DNA of 64,000 nucleotides from Lucinisca nassula (lineage: Eukaryota; Mollusca; Bivalvia; Lucinida; Lucinidae): assembly GCA_963580285.1 (NCBI GenBank), contig OY757011.1, positions 167,987,406-168,051,405 of the forward strand, read 5' to 3'. Positions 43,529 to 54,627 of this stretch are shown here, in pieces. Under the pieces are notes generated by a model, which worked only from the letters and a program-made list of their open reading frames with translations, ran no database searches and was not told where the DNA came from. Within the stretch, counting starts at the first letter, position 1. Each line of letters starts with the position of its first letter. The position numbers and the translations under genes are program-made.

Positions 43529-44816
43529 GTAAAATATTCTATCTATCTCTGTTCCTTGTTGTTGTTGATTCGTTTAGTTCATCATCATCAAAGCTGACAC
43601 ATTGCAACGATTGTTTCAAGATGTATCAGCTGATAATATTATTTTTTTCTTAAAAGAAATTGGACTTTTTCCAAAGATTTAACTGTTATAGATTTTTATA
43701 CATTATCATTCTGACTTTTTTACTTTTAACATTCTCATAAGTCTTCATGCCAATAACAGGGATACAGACTAAGCATTTTGCTTTAGGCGCCCAGATTTCC
43801 TTAAATCTAAATTTTACAGTAAGTTAATAGGCATTTTTATTCGAAACTTGGGCGCCCAGGCCAAAACTTAGGCGTCTTGGGGCGACTGGGCGCCTGTTAG
43901 TCTGTATCCCTGCAATAACCATTTGACGCTTATGACACACAAAGAGGGTTGACGCATTGTTAAACACAAAATCATCATCATCATGATTCCTTTAGTGCCA
44001 ATACAACACTGGATTTATCATATAGGTGTGTCTATGACTTTGTTGCCGTCACTAGGTGCATTCATTAAGTATTCTATAGACGGATCCAATGTTTTGACAC
44101 GTGACCTTGTTTACATGTCATTGCGCATGCGCAAAATTACTTTTCCTTTTGATAACAATCTTTCGTGGTTGGCAAAAAGCCCCTGGTTCCATATAAACAC
44201 ATTGTAAATAGGTTTAATATTACGGGCATATTTTAGTTGATTGACACGGAAAATCGATCGAATTACACTTTAAATGAGTAGATAAATATATTTTAGAGTT
44301 CCATTCCTGCATCTTCCGCGTTTTAGTCATTCATTCTGCTCGTATTATTACAAAAAATTAAGACCGTCCCGCCTCGTTACCTGCAAAAGTTTAACAGGTA
44401 ATAATCATCAAAACATCCACAAATCTTCTAGAAACCAATAATTACTAGCTAAAACATGTCTATTATAAAAGTTGAGAGGTCAATTTTGTCGTTTCGACTC
44501 CAAACAAAATACAATTTTACAGAAAATAACATCGCATTTACAATGGCGATAAATGGCCAAATACGTTTTTTGCCCACCACCGGTAAGTCCCGGCAAATAG
44601 TATTATTGAGCGATGACGTAGTGTTTGGATGTGTCTATTCCATCTATCTTCATATACTGAGTCTGTCTATCTTTTCATTCTGCAGCACTTCTTGCGAGTA
44701 TTAAGTGCAGTTTGAGCAGTCAGTGCAGAGGTAAAAGCAAGATGCTAGAAGGCTAAAGAGTGAAAAAGTGAGGCATGATAAAAATTGGGATGGTGTTAGT
44801 GAAGGGTGAAGTTAAC
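43529..44816 (+). other. Probable first intron of the QRICH2-like gene
   Basis: Starts at the gtaaaa donor. Contains a hAT-like MITE (43757-43912). A pyrimidine tract and cattctgcag acceptor near 44685 precede ~60 bp ending in gtaaaa, but that segment has no conserved residues I could recognise, so I do not call an exon. Confidence 0.45.
43757..43912. mobile_element. 156-bp hAT-like MITE, 6-bp TSD
   Basis: Termini CAGGGATACAGACTAA and TTAGTCTGTATCCCTG are perfect 16-bp inverted repeats. CAATAA lies at 43751-43756 and 43913-43918. Interior has the inverted GGCGCCCAG motifs. CAGGG ends are hAT-like, although a 6-bp duplication is shorter than the usual 8. Confidence 0.88.
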
Positions 44817-46617
44817 AAGAGGGCCCAGAGGGCCCTGGTTCGCTCACCTGATCCAAAGCATAACAAGTGGGTCCGGGCAGGGTCAATTTTGGCCCCAGGG
44901 CTAAAATTTGAACAATCTTGGTAGAGGTCCACAAGATGAAGCTTCATATCGAATATGAAAGACCTGGGCTTTCTGGTTTCAGAGAAGAAGATTTTAAAGG
45001 TTTACCCTGCATATAGAAGTCTATGTAAAACAAGATTTTCCCTATATAAGTCTATGTTAAACCAAAGGGCCCCGGAGCGGGGGTATTTTTGGCCCTAGGG
45101 CTATAATTTGAACAATCTTGGTAGAGGTCCACTAGCTGAAGATTCATAACAAATATCAAAGACCTAAGCCTTGTGTTTCAGAGAAGATGATTTTTAAAGA
45201 TTTTCCCTATATAAGTCTATGTAAAACAAAAGGGCCCTGGTGCGGGGGCATTTTTGGCCCCAGCACTATAATTTGAACAATCTTGGTAGGGGTCTACTAG
45301 ATGAAGCTTCATACCAAATATCAAAGACCTGGGCCTTGCGGTTTCAGAGAAGAAGATTTTTAAAGATTTTCCCTATATAAGCCCATGTAAAACCAAAGGG
45401 CCCCCGTGCAGGGGGCATTTTTTAGCTCCAGCACTATAATTTGAACAATCTTGGTAGGGGTCCACTAGACGAAGCTTCATACCAAATATCAAAGACCTGG
45501 GCCTTGCAGTTTCAGAGAAGAAGATTTTTAAAGATTTTCCCTATATAAGCCTATGTAAAACAAAAGGGCCCTGGTGCGGGGGCATTTTTGGCCCCAGCAC
45601 TATAATTTGAACAATCTTGGTAGGGGTCCACTAGATGAAGCTTCATACCAAATATCAAAGACCTGGGCCAAGCGGTTTCAGAGAAGAAGATTTTTAAAGA
45701 TTTTCCCTATATATAAGCCCATGTAAAACCAAAGGGCCCCCGTGCGGGGGCATTTTTAGCTTCAGCACTATAATTTGAACAATCTTGGTAGGGGTCCACT
45801 AGATAAATCTTCATACCTAATATCAAAGACCTGGGCCTTGCGGTTTCAGAGAAGAAGATTTTTAAAGATTTTCCCTATATAAGCCCATGTAAAACCAAAG
45901 GGCCCCCGTGCGGGGGCATTTTTGGCCCCAGCACATTAATTTGAACAATTATGGTAGGGGTCCACTAGATGAAGCTTCATACCAGATATCAAAGACCTGG
46001 GCCTTGCGGTTTCAGAGAAGAAGATTTTTCAAGATTTTCCCTATATAAGCCCATGTAAAACCAAAGGGCCCCCGTGCGGGGGCATTTTTAGCACCAGCAC
46101 TATAATTTGAACAATCTTGGTAGGGGTCCACTAGATGAAGCTTCATACCAAATATCAAAGATCTGGGCCTTGCGGTTTCAGAGAAGAAGATTTTTAAAGA
46201 TTTTCCCTATATAAGCCCATGTTAAACCAAAGGGCCCCCGTGAGGGGGCATTTTTGGCCCCAGCACTATAATTTGAACAATCTTGTTAGGGGTCCACTAG
46301 ATGAAGCTTCATACCAAATATCAAAGACCTGGGCCTTGCGGTTTCAGAGAAGAAGATTTTTTAAGTTTTCGGTGAAAAAAATCTATTTTTGGCTACTGTG
46401 ACCTAGATGTGCAATGGACCGGAACCATTTGAACAACTTTGAAAGGGGACCACCTAAGGATCATTCCTGTGAAGTTTGGTCAAAATCCGATCAGTGGTTT
46501 AGGAGGAGATGTCGTTTGAAGAAAAGTTTACGGACGGACGCACGGACGCACGACGGACGACGGACAAAAAGTGATCCCAAAAGCTCACCTTGTCACTACG
46601 TGACAGGTGAGCTAAAA
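44817..46617 (-). mobile_element. Complete Helitron-like element (minus), ~154-bp repeats
   Basis: 3' end at left: AACAAGAGGGCCCAGAGGGCCC hairpin and 'cgctcacctgatcc'. Ten to eleven repeats ('tgaacaatcttggtaggggt', 'ccactagatgaagcttcata', 'ctgggccttgcggtttcaga'). 5' end at right with the 'ggacggacgcacggacgcac' leader and 'gacaggtgagctaaaaac'. The central repeats (45230-46340) are much more alike than the outer ones. Confidence 0.75.
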
Positions 46618-46745
46618 ACAGTGTCAACAACTTAAGATCACTTGTGGTTGACCTTGCTGACCCCTAAGAATCAGAATTATCACTGAAGACACGTCAAATG
46701 ACATGCATACACCAAGACTGTGATGTGGGAAGTTAGTCCGAAGGT

Positions 46746-47706
46746 GTGAGTCAGCCCGTCCATGCTTATAAACCCTATTGGTTCATTGGGTGGCAGAGCT
46801 TGAGATGTCATTTCATCTTATTAAATGTCGGGTAAAAGTCCAGTGTTCAATCTAGGATTTGGTGTTTGGGGGCCCTCTGGGCCCACAGGCCTTGGAAAAG
46901 GGGGCCATTCTGAAATTTAGGGGGCCCGTAAATTATACTACATAAAGTTGCCAGATTTATCTTTATGTTTTGGCTGCATGATAAAAATGGACACAAAACA
47001 CGTTAAACATCACAGACAAAATCTATTCTGTTCGTCTACATTGTATCTATCCATCTTCTAATACTGAGTTGGATACATATGCTCATTACCTCTGTTAACC
47101 AGTACAAAGCCATTTGGATAAAGTGTCTTGCTCAAGGGTTAAATACATGTTTTATTTAGAATGAATGCCATTAAATTTATTTCTGGAAGAGAAGAACTCT
47201 ATAATAAATAGCGGCGGCCTCGGTATTTTGCGGTATTTCGGTCCGGTATTTAGCGTAAGCCGCACTTCGCACACGAATACGGCGTAAGCCGCCCGGCGCA
47301 TACAAGTATACCTAACATGGCCGCATCCCCGGTAAACAAAATATCGATTTGGGTTTGAAAAATAAGAATTGTTACTTGTAAAACAGATAGAACAAAACGT
47401 TTTTTCTAAGTTATTTTGATTGGGCAACATGTGGTTTGTGATAAAACTCAATAATACGCACCAGGCAGCCGAAAAATCACGAAAAAATCGCAAAAATGAA
47501 CTCTAGAAGAAACAGTTACAAATTCTACAGTTGCGCCCGACGGGCCCATTGAATGATCTCTAGTGCGCCCCTCATGTAAAAAGCGGGCCCAGGGCGCAAT
47601 GGCGCATCCTAGATTGAACACTGAAAGTCCCACAAAATTGGAAGCAACATCTCCAAAATGACCTTTACAGTGTTGACGGGGATGTTAAACTTCAAATCAA
47701 ACAAAC
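46746..47706 (+). mobile_element. SINE A copy split by a 783-bp DNA transposon
   Basis: 46746-46840 and 47624-47706 are the two halves of SINE A ('ccgtccatgcttataaaccc' ... 'gggtaaaagtc' | 'aaagtcccacaaaattgg' ... 'caaacaaacaaac'). Confidence 0.85.
46841..47623. mobile_element. hAT-like non-autonomous transposon, copy 1 (783 bp)
   Basis: Inverted termini CAGTGTTCAATCTAGGAT. AAAGTC is duplicated at 46835-46840 and 47624-47629; removing the element restores SINE A. Interior holds a GGGGGCCC-rich end and 'ggcgtaagccgcccggcgca'. No transposase. Confidence 0.9.
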
Positions 47707-47719
47707 AAACTAACCAAAG

Positions 47720-48423
47720 AGGTTAGAGGTAAAATTAGCTACACAGTCATAAGCACCTTCAGCTGTCAAAATTATTGAATCAGGAAGGGCATTCCAACTC
47801 TAATGGTTCTGGGGAAGAAGAACTCTTAATAAATGTCAGTTTTTGCAGTAAGGGTCTAAAATGCCAACGAATGGTGATCTCCACAGTCAGTACAGTGTCT
47901 AGCTCCGGGAACAAGGTCATCTGTTGGAATGCTGGCAGCACCCTTTCGACCTTTGTATAAAAATATGAGCCTACTATCTTTTCTCCATATCTTGAGAGAC
48001 TCATTTTAATTTTCCGAGTATTCCAGTCATGCTCCAAGTTTCAAAGCAGTAATTGCCTGTTACAAATCTAGCAGCTCTATTCTGAACTTTCTCAATTTCT
48101 TCATTCAGGACCACTCCACTGGGGTCCCAGATACAACTACCATATTCCAAGACTGGGTGAACAAGACCTTTATATGCTGCCTCTTTTAATTCCTGAGGGC
48201 ACTGATGAAGATTTTGACTGACCCCTTCTTTGAAGGAGTCAAGATCGGTCCTAAGGACAAGTTCTGCTGGGAGAGCATTCCAAAGAACAATTATTGTTGC
48301 TGGGTAAAAAGACTGCTGGTAGTAAGCAGCAGATACGTGAATCCACCTAAAAGCAAGAGGGTGCATATGGCGAGTGTAGCGCTGGGTTTCTCCAAGTATG
48401 CCGGTATTTGGATAGCAACAATT
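47720..48423 (-). pseudogene. LINE ORF2 C-terminal remnants (two fused families)
   Basis: One minus-strand frame (48001-48366) contains HPLAFRWIHVSAAYYQQSFY and VLWNALPAELVL, a LINE C-terminus. It runs straight into AAYKGLVHPVLEYGSCIWDP and EIEKVQNRAARFVTGNYCFE, which normally lies upstream of such an end, so two elements are joined near 48190. The first LINE continues after a 2965-bp insertion at 51389-51871. Confidence 0.75.
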
Positions 48424-51388
48424 CAGGCTTTCAAGTAGTCCTACTTTTTCCTACTTTTTCCTACTTTTCCTACTTTTTGGGTCTCTTCCTACTTTGTTCC
48501 TACTTTTTCCAGAAAAACTCCTACTTCTCCTACTTTTTTGATTTGTTCAAAAACTAAGATCTCAAATAAATAAATAAACAGATTAAGCATTTAAAAGTAT
48601 AACATGTATCTCAAACTATTTGTAGAATGCATCTTGTTACATGACATATGTACTGATGATCCTCGACATTCGTCTGCTGTTTTCAGCTTTACCACTAATT
48701 GGAATATGTTGATGTAAAGCAAAACTGCAATGACTATCTACAGTTTTGTCTTGTTGGACAAGACAAGAATTTTTGCAGTCAGTAGTGTAGTGATGTTTCA
48801 ATTAAGTGGCCAACTGGAGCTCTGTTTTGTTGAGAAGAGAGAAAATTCACTACAGCAATGCTTTGATGCCCTAACTGCTGTGACAAACTGTTCTGTCTTG
48901 TTTAGCATTACAGAAATCCATTGCAGTAGTCCAGTGATGCCTTAACTGCAGTGACCAACTATAAATCTGTCTTGTTAGCATGACAAACATTCACTTCAGC
49001 AATGCAGTGATGCCTTATCTGCAGTAACCAGCTTTAGCTTTGTCTTGTTTAGCATGACAAAAATTCATTGCAGCAATTCTTTGATGCCTCAGCTGCATTG
49101 CCCAGCTAGAGAGCTGTCTTGTTAAGCAAGGCAGGAGTTCATAGCAGCAGTGGTTTGATTACTCAACTGCAGTGATCAGCTAGAGCTATGTTTTGGTAAG
49201 CATGCGAGGAATTCATTGCAGCAGTGCTTTGAGGCCTTATCTGACCAGTAGTTCATAGCAGCAATGCTTTGATACCATGTCTTTGATGCCTTACTAGAGC
49301 TATGTTTTGTTTAGCTGCTTTGACACCTTAACTGTAGTAATCAACTAGATCTCTGTCTTTAGCACAAGAGGAATTCATTTCCTTAGTGCTGTGATGCCTT
49401 AACTGCAGTGACAAACTAGAGTTCTGTCTTGTTTAGCTTGATAGAAATTCATTATAGCAGCCATGCTGTGATGCCTTAACTGTGGTTACCATCTAGAGCT
49501 CAGTCTTGTTGAGCAAGACAGAAATTCATTGCAGCAATGCTGTGATGTCTTGACTGCAGTGATCAACTAGAGTTCTGTCTTGAGCATGAAAGGGATACAC
49601 TGCCGCAGTACTGTGATGCCTTAACTACAGTTGCCCACTAGGGTTCTGTCTTGTTGAGCATGGCAGCAATTTATTGCAGCACTTCTATGGTGACTTAACT
49701 GAGTTACCAACTAGGGCTATGACTTTTTGAGCATGACAGAAATTCATTGCAGCAGTTCTGCTTGAATTTGCCTTAAATGCAGTGACCAACTAGAATTTTT
49801 GTCTTGATGAGTATGAAAGTAATTCACTGTTGCCATGCTTTGATGCCTTTAACTGCAATGACCATTTAGAGTTCTGTCTTATTGAGCATGACAGGAATTA
49901 ATTGCAGCAGTGCTGTGTTGCCTTAATTGAAGTTACCAACTAGAGTTCTGTCTTGTTGCACATAGTAGGAATTAATTGCAGCTGTGCTGTGTTGCCTTAA
50001 ATGAAGTGACCAAATAGAGCTGTGTCATGTTTAGCATGACAGGGAAACACTGAAGCAGTGCTATGATGCCTTAACTGCAGTGAAAAATCTGAGATCTGTC
50101 TTATGGAGGATGACAGGAATTCAAAGCAGCAGTAATGCAATGTCTTAACTACAGTGATCGACCAGCAGGAGATCATTCTAGTCTAGCATGACAGAAATTC
50201 ATTGCAGCAATGCTGTGATGACTGGAGTGACCAACTAGAGCTCTGTCAGAAATTCATTGCAGCGATGCTGTGATCACTGAAGTGACCAACTAGAGCTGTC
50301 TTGTTTAGCTTGACAGAAATTCATTGCAGCAATTCTGTGATGACTGAAGTGACCAACTAGAGCTCTTGTCTTGTTTAGCTTTGTTGCAGCAATGCTGTGA
50401 TGACTGGAGTGACCAACTAGAGCTCTGTCTTGTTTAGCATGACAGAAATTCATTGCAGCAATGCTGTGATGACTGAACTGACCAACTAGAGCTCTGTCTT
50501 GTTTAACAGGACAGAAATATTCATTGCAGCAATGCTGTGATGACTGAAGTGACCAACTAGAGCCCTGTCTTGTTTAGCATGACAGAAATTCATTGCAGCA
50601 ATGCTGTGATGACTGGAGTGACCAACTAGAGCTTGGTCTTGTCTAGCATGACAGAAATTCATTGCAGCAATGCTGTGATGACTTAAGTGACCATCTAGAG
50701 CCCTGTCTTGTTAAACATGACAGAAATTCATTGCAGCAATGCTGTGATGACTGGAGTGACCAACTAGAGCTCGGTCTTGTTTAGCATGACAGAAATTCAT
50801 TGCAGCAATGCTGTGATGACTGAAGTGACGAACTAGAGCTCTGTCTTGTTTAGCATGACAAAAATTCATTGCAGCAATGCTTTAAAGCCTTCACTTCAGT
50901 GAGCAACTGAAATGCTGTCTTAGTTTGCAAGACAGGAGTACATTGAAGCAGTGCTATGATGCCTTCTCGGGGACATCTTGTAGCTGATGCTTCTCACAAA
51001 TGTACATTTTCAAAATTCATTAATCTTTTTGAATTAAAATTTTGACATATGTCAATATCTAGGTACAGATATCTGCCATTGGCAAACTCTTGACAAAAGC
51101 ATTGGATGTTCAGGCTGCTGTCATGAATAACTGTACTAGATGGGTTAGCCACTATCATTTTACAGGTGCCTGCTAACTTTGATGTAAAAACATTAGACTC
51201 AATGCACAAATAAGACTGCCCAAAATGAAAAACTGGTAAAATTTGAGACATATGGATGTATGTTCGTGTCCATTAGCTCCTACTTTTTATATCAGGTTCC
51301 TACTTTTTTCCTACTTTTCTCCTACTTTTTGATAAATCAGGCTCCTACTTTTCTCCTACTTTTTCACCAGGAGTCACTTGAAAGCCTG
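48424..51388. mobile_element. 2965-bp hAT-like element with subterminal repeats and a minisatellite core
   Basis: Ends CAGGCTTTCAAGT (48424-48436) and its exact reverse complement (51376-51388). Just inside each end lie multiple CCTACTTTTT/CCTACTTTTC repeats (48438-48535; 51283-51366), placed like the subterminal transposase-binding repeats of hAT elements. It interrupts a LINE between codons for YKIMYGHV and AIQIPAYLEKP. A TGTTG repeat on the LINE strand flanks it, with three extra bases on one side. No transposase recognised; a minus-strand frame at 50994-51251 has no known domain. Confidence 0.75.
48740..50960. repeat. Minisatellite, 69-bp unit in its homogeneous part
   Basis: Repeats carry 'aattcattgcagcaatgctg', 'tgatgac', 'gtgaccaactagagctctgt' and 'cttgtttagcatgacag'. 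Spacing is 69-71 bp from about 50390 to 50900. Before ~50170 units are longer (~75-110 bp) and diverged. Confidence 0.9.
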
Positions 51389-51871
51389 CAACATGGCCAT
51401 ACATAATTTTGTAGAACAGGACCAAACGGCAGTCAATGCGCCTGTTTTCCAGAGATTGCCAAACCAGGTCATAAGCATATAGTATGTGAGACACGCTCAT
51501 ATGGGGAGTAGTTGTTTTTGATCCATCTGGCAGCTTGCCTGTGGGTCATTTCAATTTTATTTATGTTCTGTTTGTTGTGGGGGCTCCAAGTTGGTGAAGC
51601 ATTTCTACTAACTTCGGATCCAACTATTGTTTTGTATGCCAGTTCCTTGACGGCTTCATTTTTGGTTTTGATATTTCTTTTTATGAAACCGAGGGTTCTG
51701 CTAGATTTTGCCTTGATGGTGTTTATATGGTTATTTCAATTCAAATCCTAGGATATTGTAACGCCAGGATACTTAGCACTATCTACAGCTTCTAAGACTT
51801 GGCCATGGATGGTGTACTGAGACAGGAGTGGTTTTCGGGATCTTGTGATATGGAGTACTATGTTATCGGGG
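51389..51871 (-). pseudogene. LINE RT fragment, continuation of 48190-48423
   Basis: Minus-strand translation contains DNIVLHITRSRKPLLSQYTI, AVDSAKYPGVTIS, NHINTIKAKSSRTLGFIKRN and ERVSHILYAYDLVWQSLENR, standard LINE RT thumb and post-RT sequence. Truncated on its 5' side near 51871, where a hAT-like element is inserted. Confidence 0.8.
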
Positions 51872-52637
51872 CAGTGTTCAATCTAGGCTGCGCCATTGCG
51901 CCCTGGGCCCGCTTTTTACACGAGGGGCGCACTAGAGATCATTCAATGGGCCCGTAGGGCGCAACTGTGACCAGGTGACTGTTTCTTCTAGAGTTCATTT
52001 TTGCGATTTTCTCGTGATTTTCGACTGCCTGGTGTGTATTATTGAGTTAATTACAAACCGCATGTTGCCAGATCAAAATAACTCAGAAAAAAAAACATTT
52101 TGTTTTATCTGTTAAACTAGTAACAATTCTTATTTTTCAAACCCAAATCAATGTTTTGTTTACCGGGGATGCGGCCATGTTTGGTATACTTGTATGCGCC
52201 GGGCGGCTTACGCCATATTCGTGTGCGCCGTGCGGCTTACGCTAAATACCGGACCGCAATACCGCAAAATACCGAGGCCAGCGCTATTTATAATAGAGTT
52301 CTTCTCTTCCAGAAATAAATTTAATGGCATTCATTCTAAATAAAACATGTATTTAACCCTTGAGCAAGATACTTTATCCATACTGCTTTGTACTGGTTAA
52401 CAGAGGTAATGAGCAAATGTGACCAACTCAGTATAAGATGATGGAAGCAGAATAGATTTTGTCTGTGATGTTTAACTTGTTTTGTGTCCATTTTTATCAT
52501 GCAGCCAAAACCTAAAGATAAATCTGGCATCTTAATGTAGTATAATTTAAGGGCCCCCTAAATTTCCGAATGGCCCCCTTTTCCAAGGCCTGTGGGCCCA
52601 GAAGGCCCCCAAACCTCAAATCCTAGATTGAACACTG
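51872..52637. mobile_element. hAT-like non-autonomous transposon, copy 2 (766 bp, inverted relative to copy 1)
   Basis: The same termini as 46841-47623; TCGGGG at 51866-51871 and 52638-52643. Internal sequence is collinear with the reverse complement of copy 1. Confidence 0.9.
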
Positions 52638-52643
52638 TCGGGG

Positions 52644-52868
52644 TTGGCAACATTCTTTCGCGGAGATCTTTTTCTACGGTCATTCTCTCCCTTCTGCTGA
52701 TTCAAGAAGGGCAAGTGTCAGTTTCTGGCAAAAGAATGAGCACTGTAATGGTTAACCTCTTACATATAAGCCTGCCCAGGAAAATTGTGGATAGGTAAGC
52801 TGAATGGCACAAAATGAACTAAACAGTGTTGACTGGGCCATTAAACTCCAATACAAACAGACAAACTA
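52644..52868 (+). mobile_element. SINE B copy without its tRNA-like head
   Basis: 'ttggcaacattctttcgcgg', 'ctgattcaagaagggcaagt', 'actgtaatggttaac', 'ataagcctgcccaggaaaat' and the tail 'aatacaaacagacaaac' match the SINE B copies at 61812 and 63769. Confidence 0.8.
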
Positions 52869-52873
52869 GACCA

Positions 52874-53100
52874 TAACCCATTCAGTACCAGAAACCCCTA
52901 ATGGGGTACCTTGGCAAACAGTGCAGGCCCAGACCAGACGCCGCAGAACGCGGCGTCTGATCAGGGCCTCCACTGTTTGCTAAAAGCTCAGTCATTTTCC
53001 AAATCAATTTCGATGAAAACACAGCCTGACAACCCTAAATTTTGAAATGGACTCCTGCTATATATAAGGAGAAAGATTCCATTTGGTACAAAAAGGGTTA
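52874..53100. mobile_element. TTAA-type MITE with internal hairpin
   Basis: Ends TAACCCATT and AAAGGGTTA. Internal hairpin 52914-52980 has 31-bp arms (GCAAACAGTG at the outer end, GACGCCGC inside), three mismatches, 5-nt loop. Same family as 62896-63278. Confidence 0.75.
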
Positions 53101-53700
53101 ATGGAAAAATCAATATGGGAAAGCCAAAAGGACAGTTCAGAGGTGTAAAATTTCCCTCAAACTTACTCGCCCTTATCGTCTAAACCTTTCATTTAGGTGC
53201 TAAAAATGAAGAAAAAGTAAGGTCAGTTTTGAAAACCTTACTCGCCCTGCCTTAAAACTTACTCGCAAATGCGAGCGGGCGAGTGGAATTTTACACCCCT
53301 GCAGTTACTTTCCCACGAAATGGCTAATTGGCTATCCAAAACAAAGAGATGTAAGCAATACACACACCCAAAGACAAACCACAACTAAAATAAATCGCAA
53401 CAGAAGAACCACCTTGGAAAGGTTAGCGAAAAGAATTTCACTGTTGGACTTAAATCTGTTTTACGCTGCCTCAATCCTCACCCTTACTTCCATCGCAATT
53501 TAGACAAATAATTTGCTCAGTCTGCATGAAGGCCTCCAACATCTCAGAACACAAAAATCAAGCAACCACAGAGATGAAACAATGGTGAGGACTCAGCAGC
53601 AAGAAACCCTGAAATGCTGCAGCAGCAGTTAGACTCTGATGGGCCCAACCAGAGACAGAGCATCGGGCACCAACCAACATTACATAAAATTTAAATTCTA
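53101..53700 (-). mobile_element. RT retroelement copy split by a MITE
   Basis: 53101-53137 and 53302-53700 are collinear with the retroelement 3' UTR in reverse ('gggaaagccaaaaggacagtt' | 'cagttactttcccacg' ... 'caccaaccaacattac'). Confidence 0.8.
53138..53301. mobile_element. 164-bp hAT-like MITE
   Basis: Ends CAGAGGTGTAAAATTTC and (reverse complement) CAGGGGTGTAAAATTCC. CAGTT is duplicated at 53133-53137 and 53302-53306, and excision restores the retroelement. Internal inverted CTTACTCGCCC motifs. Confidence 0.85.
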
Positions 53701-53787
53701 ATTGTCGAAATAAGGAACGGTGAAAAGCAATTGTAAATGCCATCCCTGAGGATTGGAAAAATAAGGGCAAATATTTATATTCTCCCC

Positions 53788-54013
53788 TTAACCCTTCTCC
53801 TGCTGAAGCCATCTGATCAGGATCTACATTGTTTGCCATTCAGCTTGTGAATTTGTTGCAATAATTTGCATCAAGTAATCTGATTGGTTGATAATCGGTA
53901 GTGGGTGTGGCATATATCAGGTCACTCAGATTGTAAACTTGAAAGAATTTGATTGATTGATGGTCAGAAATGGGTGTGGCAAAATTAATTTATTCAGCAG
54001 GACAATGGCTAAT
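53788..54013. mobile_element. TTAA-type MITE
   Basis: Left TTAACCCTTCTCCTGCTGAA; right (reverse complement) TTAGCCATTGTCCTGCTGAA. The interior contains 'gccatctgatcaggatctac'. Confidence 0.75.
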
Positions 54014-54293
54014 CAAATATATAATTATGATCAAATCCTTAAATTAGTTCTTGAATAACTCAAATTGAGCTTGTCATTTGGAAAAAAATGATAATACATG
54101 TGATAATATTATGATACCTTCAGTTGTGAACATTAAAATCTATAATTTAATGTACCGGTTTTATTGATTATGTAATGCGCTTTTTGATTTATATTTCCTC
54201 TTTACTGGAACAATAATTAAAAAAAATGCCTTATATCACGGAAGAAAGTTATTTTCTATCAATAGCCCTGCTGTTAGCAATAATTAACCCTTA

Positions 54294-54527
54294 AGGTGCC
54301 AAGAAAAACTACATCTGAAAATGTTGTCTGCTTATGTTGTTTGCTAAATTTTTTTGGCAAACTTTTTGAAAATATTTTTGTGTACAGGCAAACAGTTGGA
54401 TCGAATTCAGACTGCTCCTAAAGGAGCAGTCTGATTTGTTCCACACTGTTTGCAAGAATGACTTTTAAAGTAACCAGCAGATGACAAAGCAGATGACATT
54501 TGTCCTGATTGACATCTTAAGGGTTAA
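54294..54527. mobile_element. TTAA-type MITE with 12-bp perfect ends and internal hairpin
   Basis: TTAACCCTTAAG and CTTAAGGGTTAA at the ends. Internal foldback 54388-54453 (GCAAACAGT ... CAGACTGCTCC-TAAA-GGAGCAGTCTGA ... ACTGTTTGC). Confidence 0.8.
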
Positions 54528-54573
54528 GCATTAGCCAGCCCTTGAGAAAAGAGCCATTATTGCATGGGTAACA

Positions 54574-54627
54574 AGCAAAGGCTCATATGAGCCTGTACAT
54601 CTGTACAGTCTCATCAGAGCCTTTGCT
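54574..54627. repeat. Foldback related to 24458-24519
   Basis: 26-bp arms starting AGCAAAGGCTC with three mismatches, loop TC. Same positions of arm mismatches and sequence pattern as the 24458 foldback, but diverged. Confidence 0.75.

Noticed and set aside
44680..44760. Possible second exon of the QRICH2-like gene
   Set aside because: There is a plausible acceptor and donor, but the ~60-bp segment has no recognisable conserved residues in an open frame.
48740..50960. CRISPR-like regular repeats
   Set aside because: Units are contiguous tandem copies without unique spacers, and the genome is eukaryotic.
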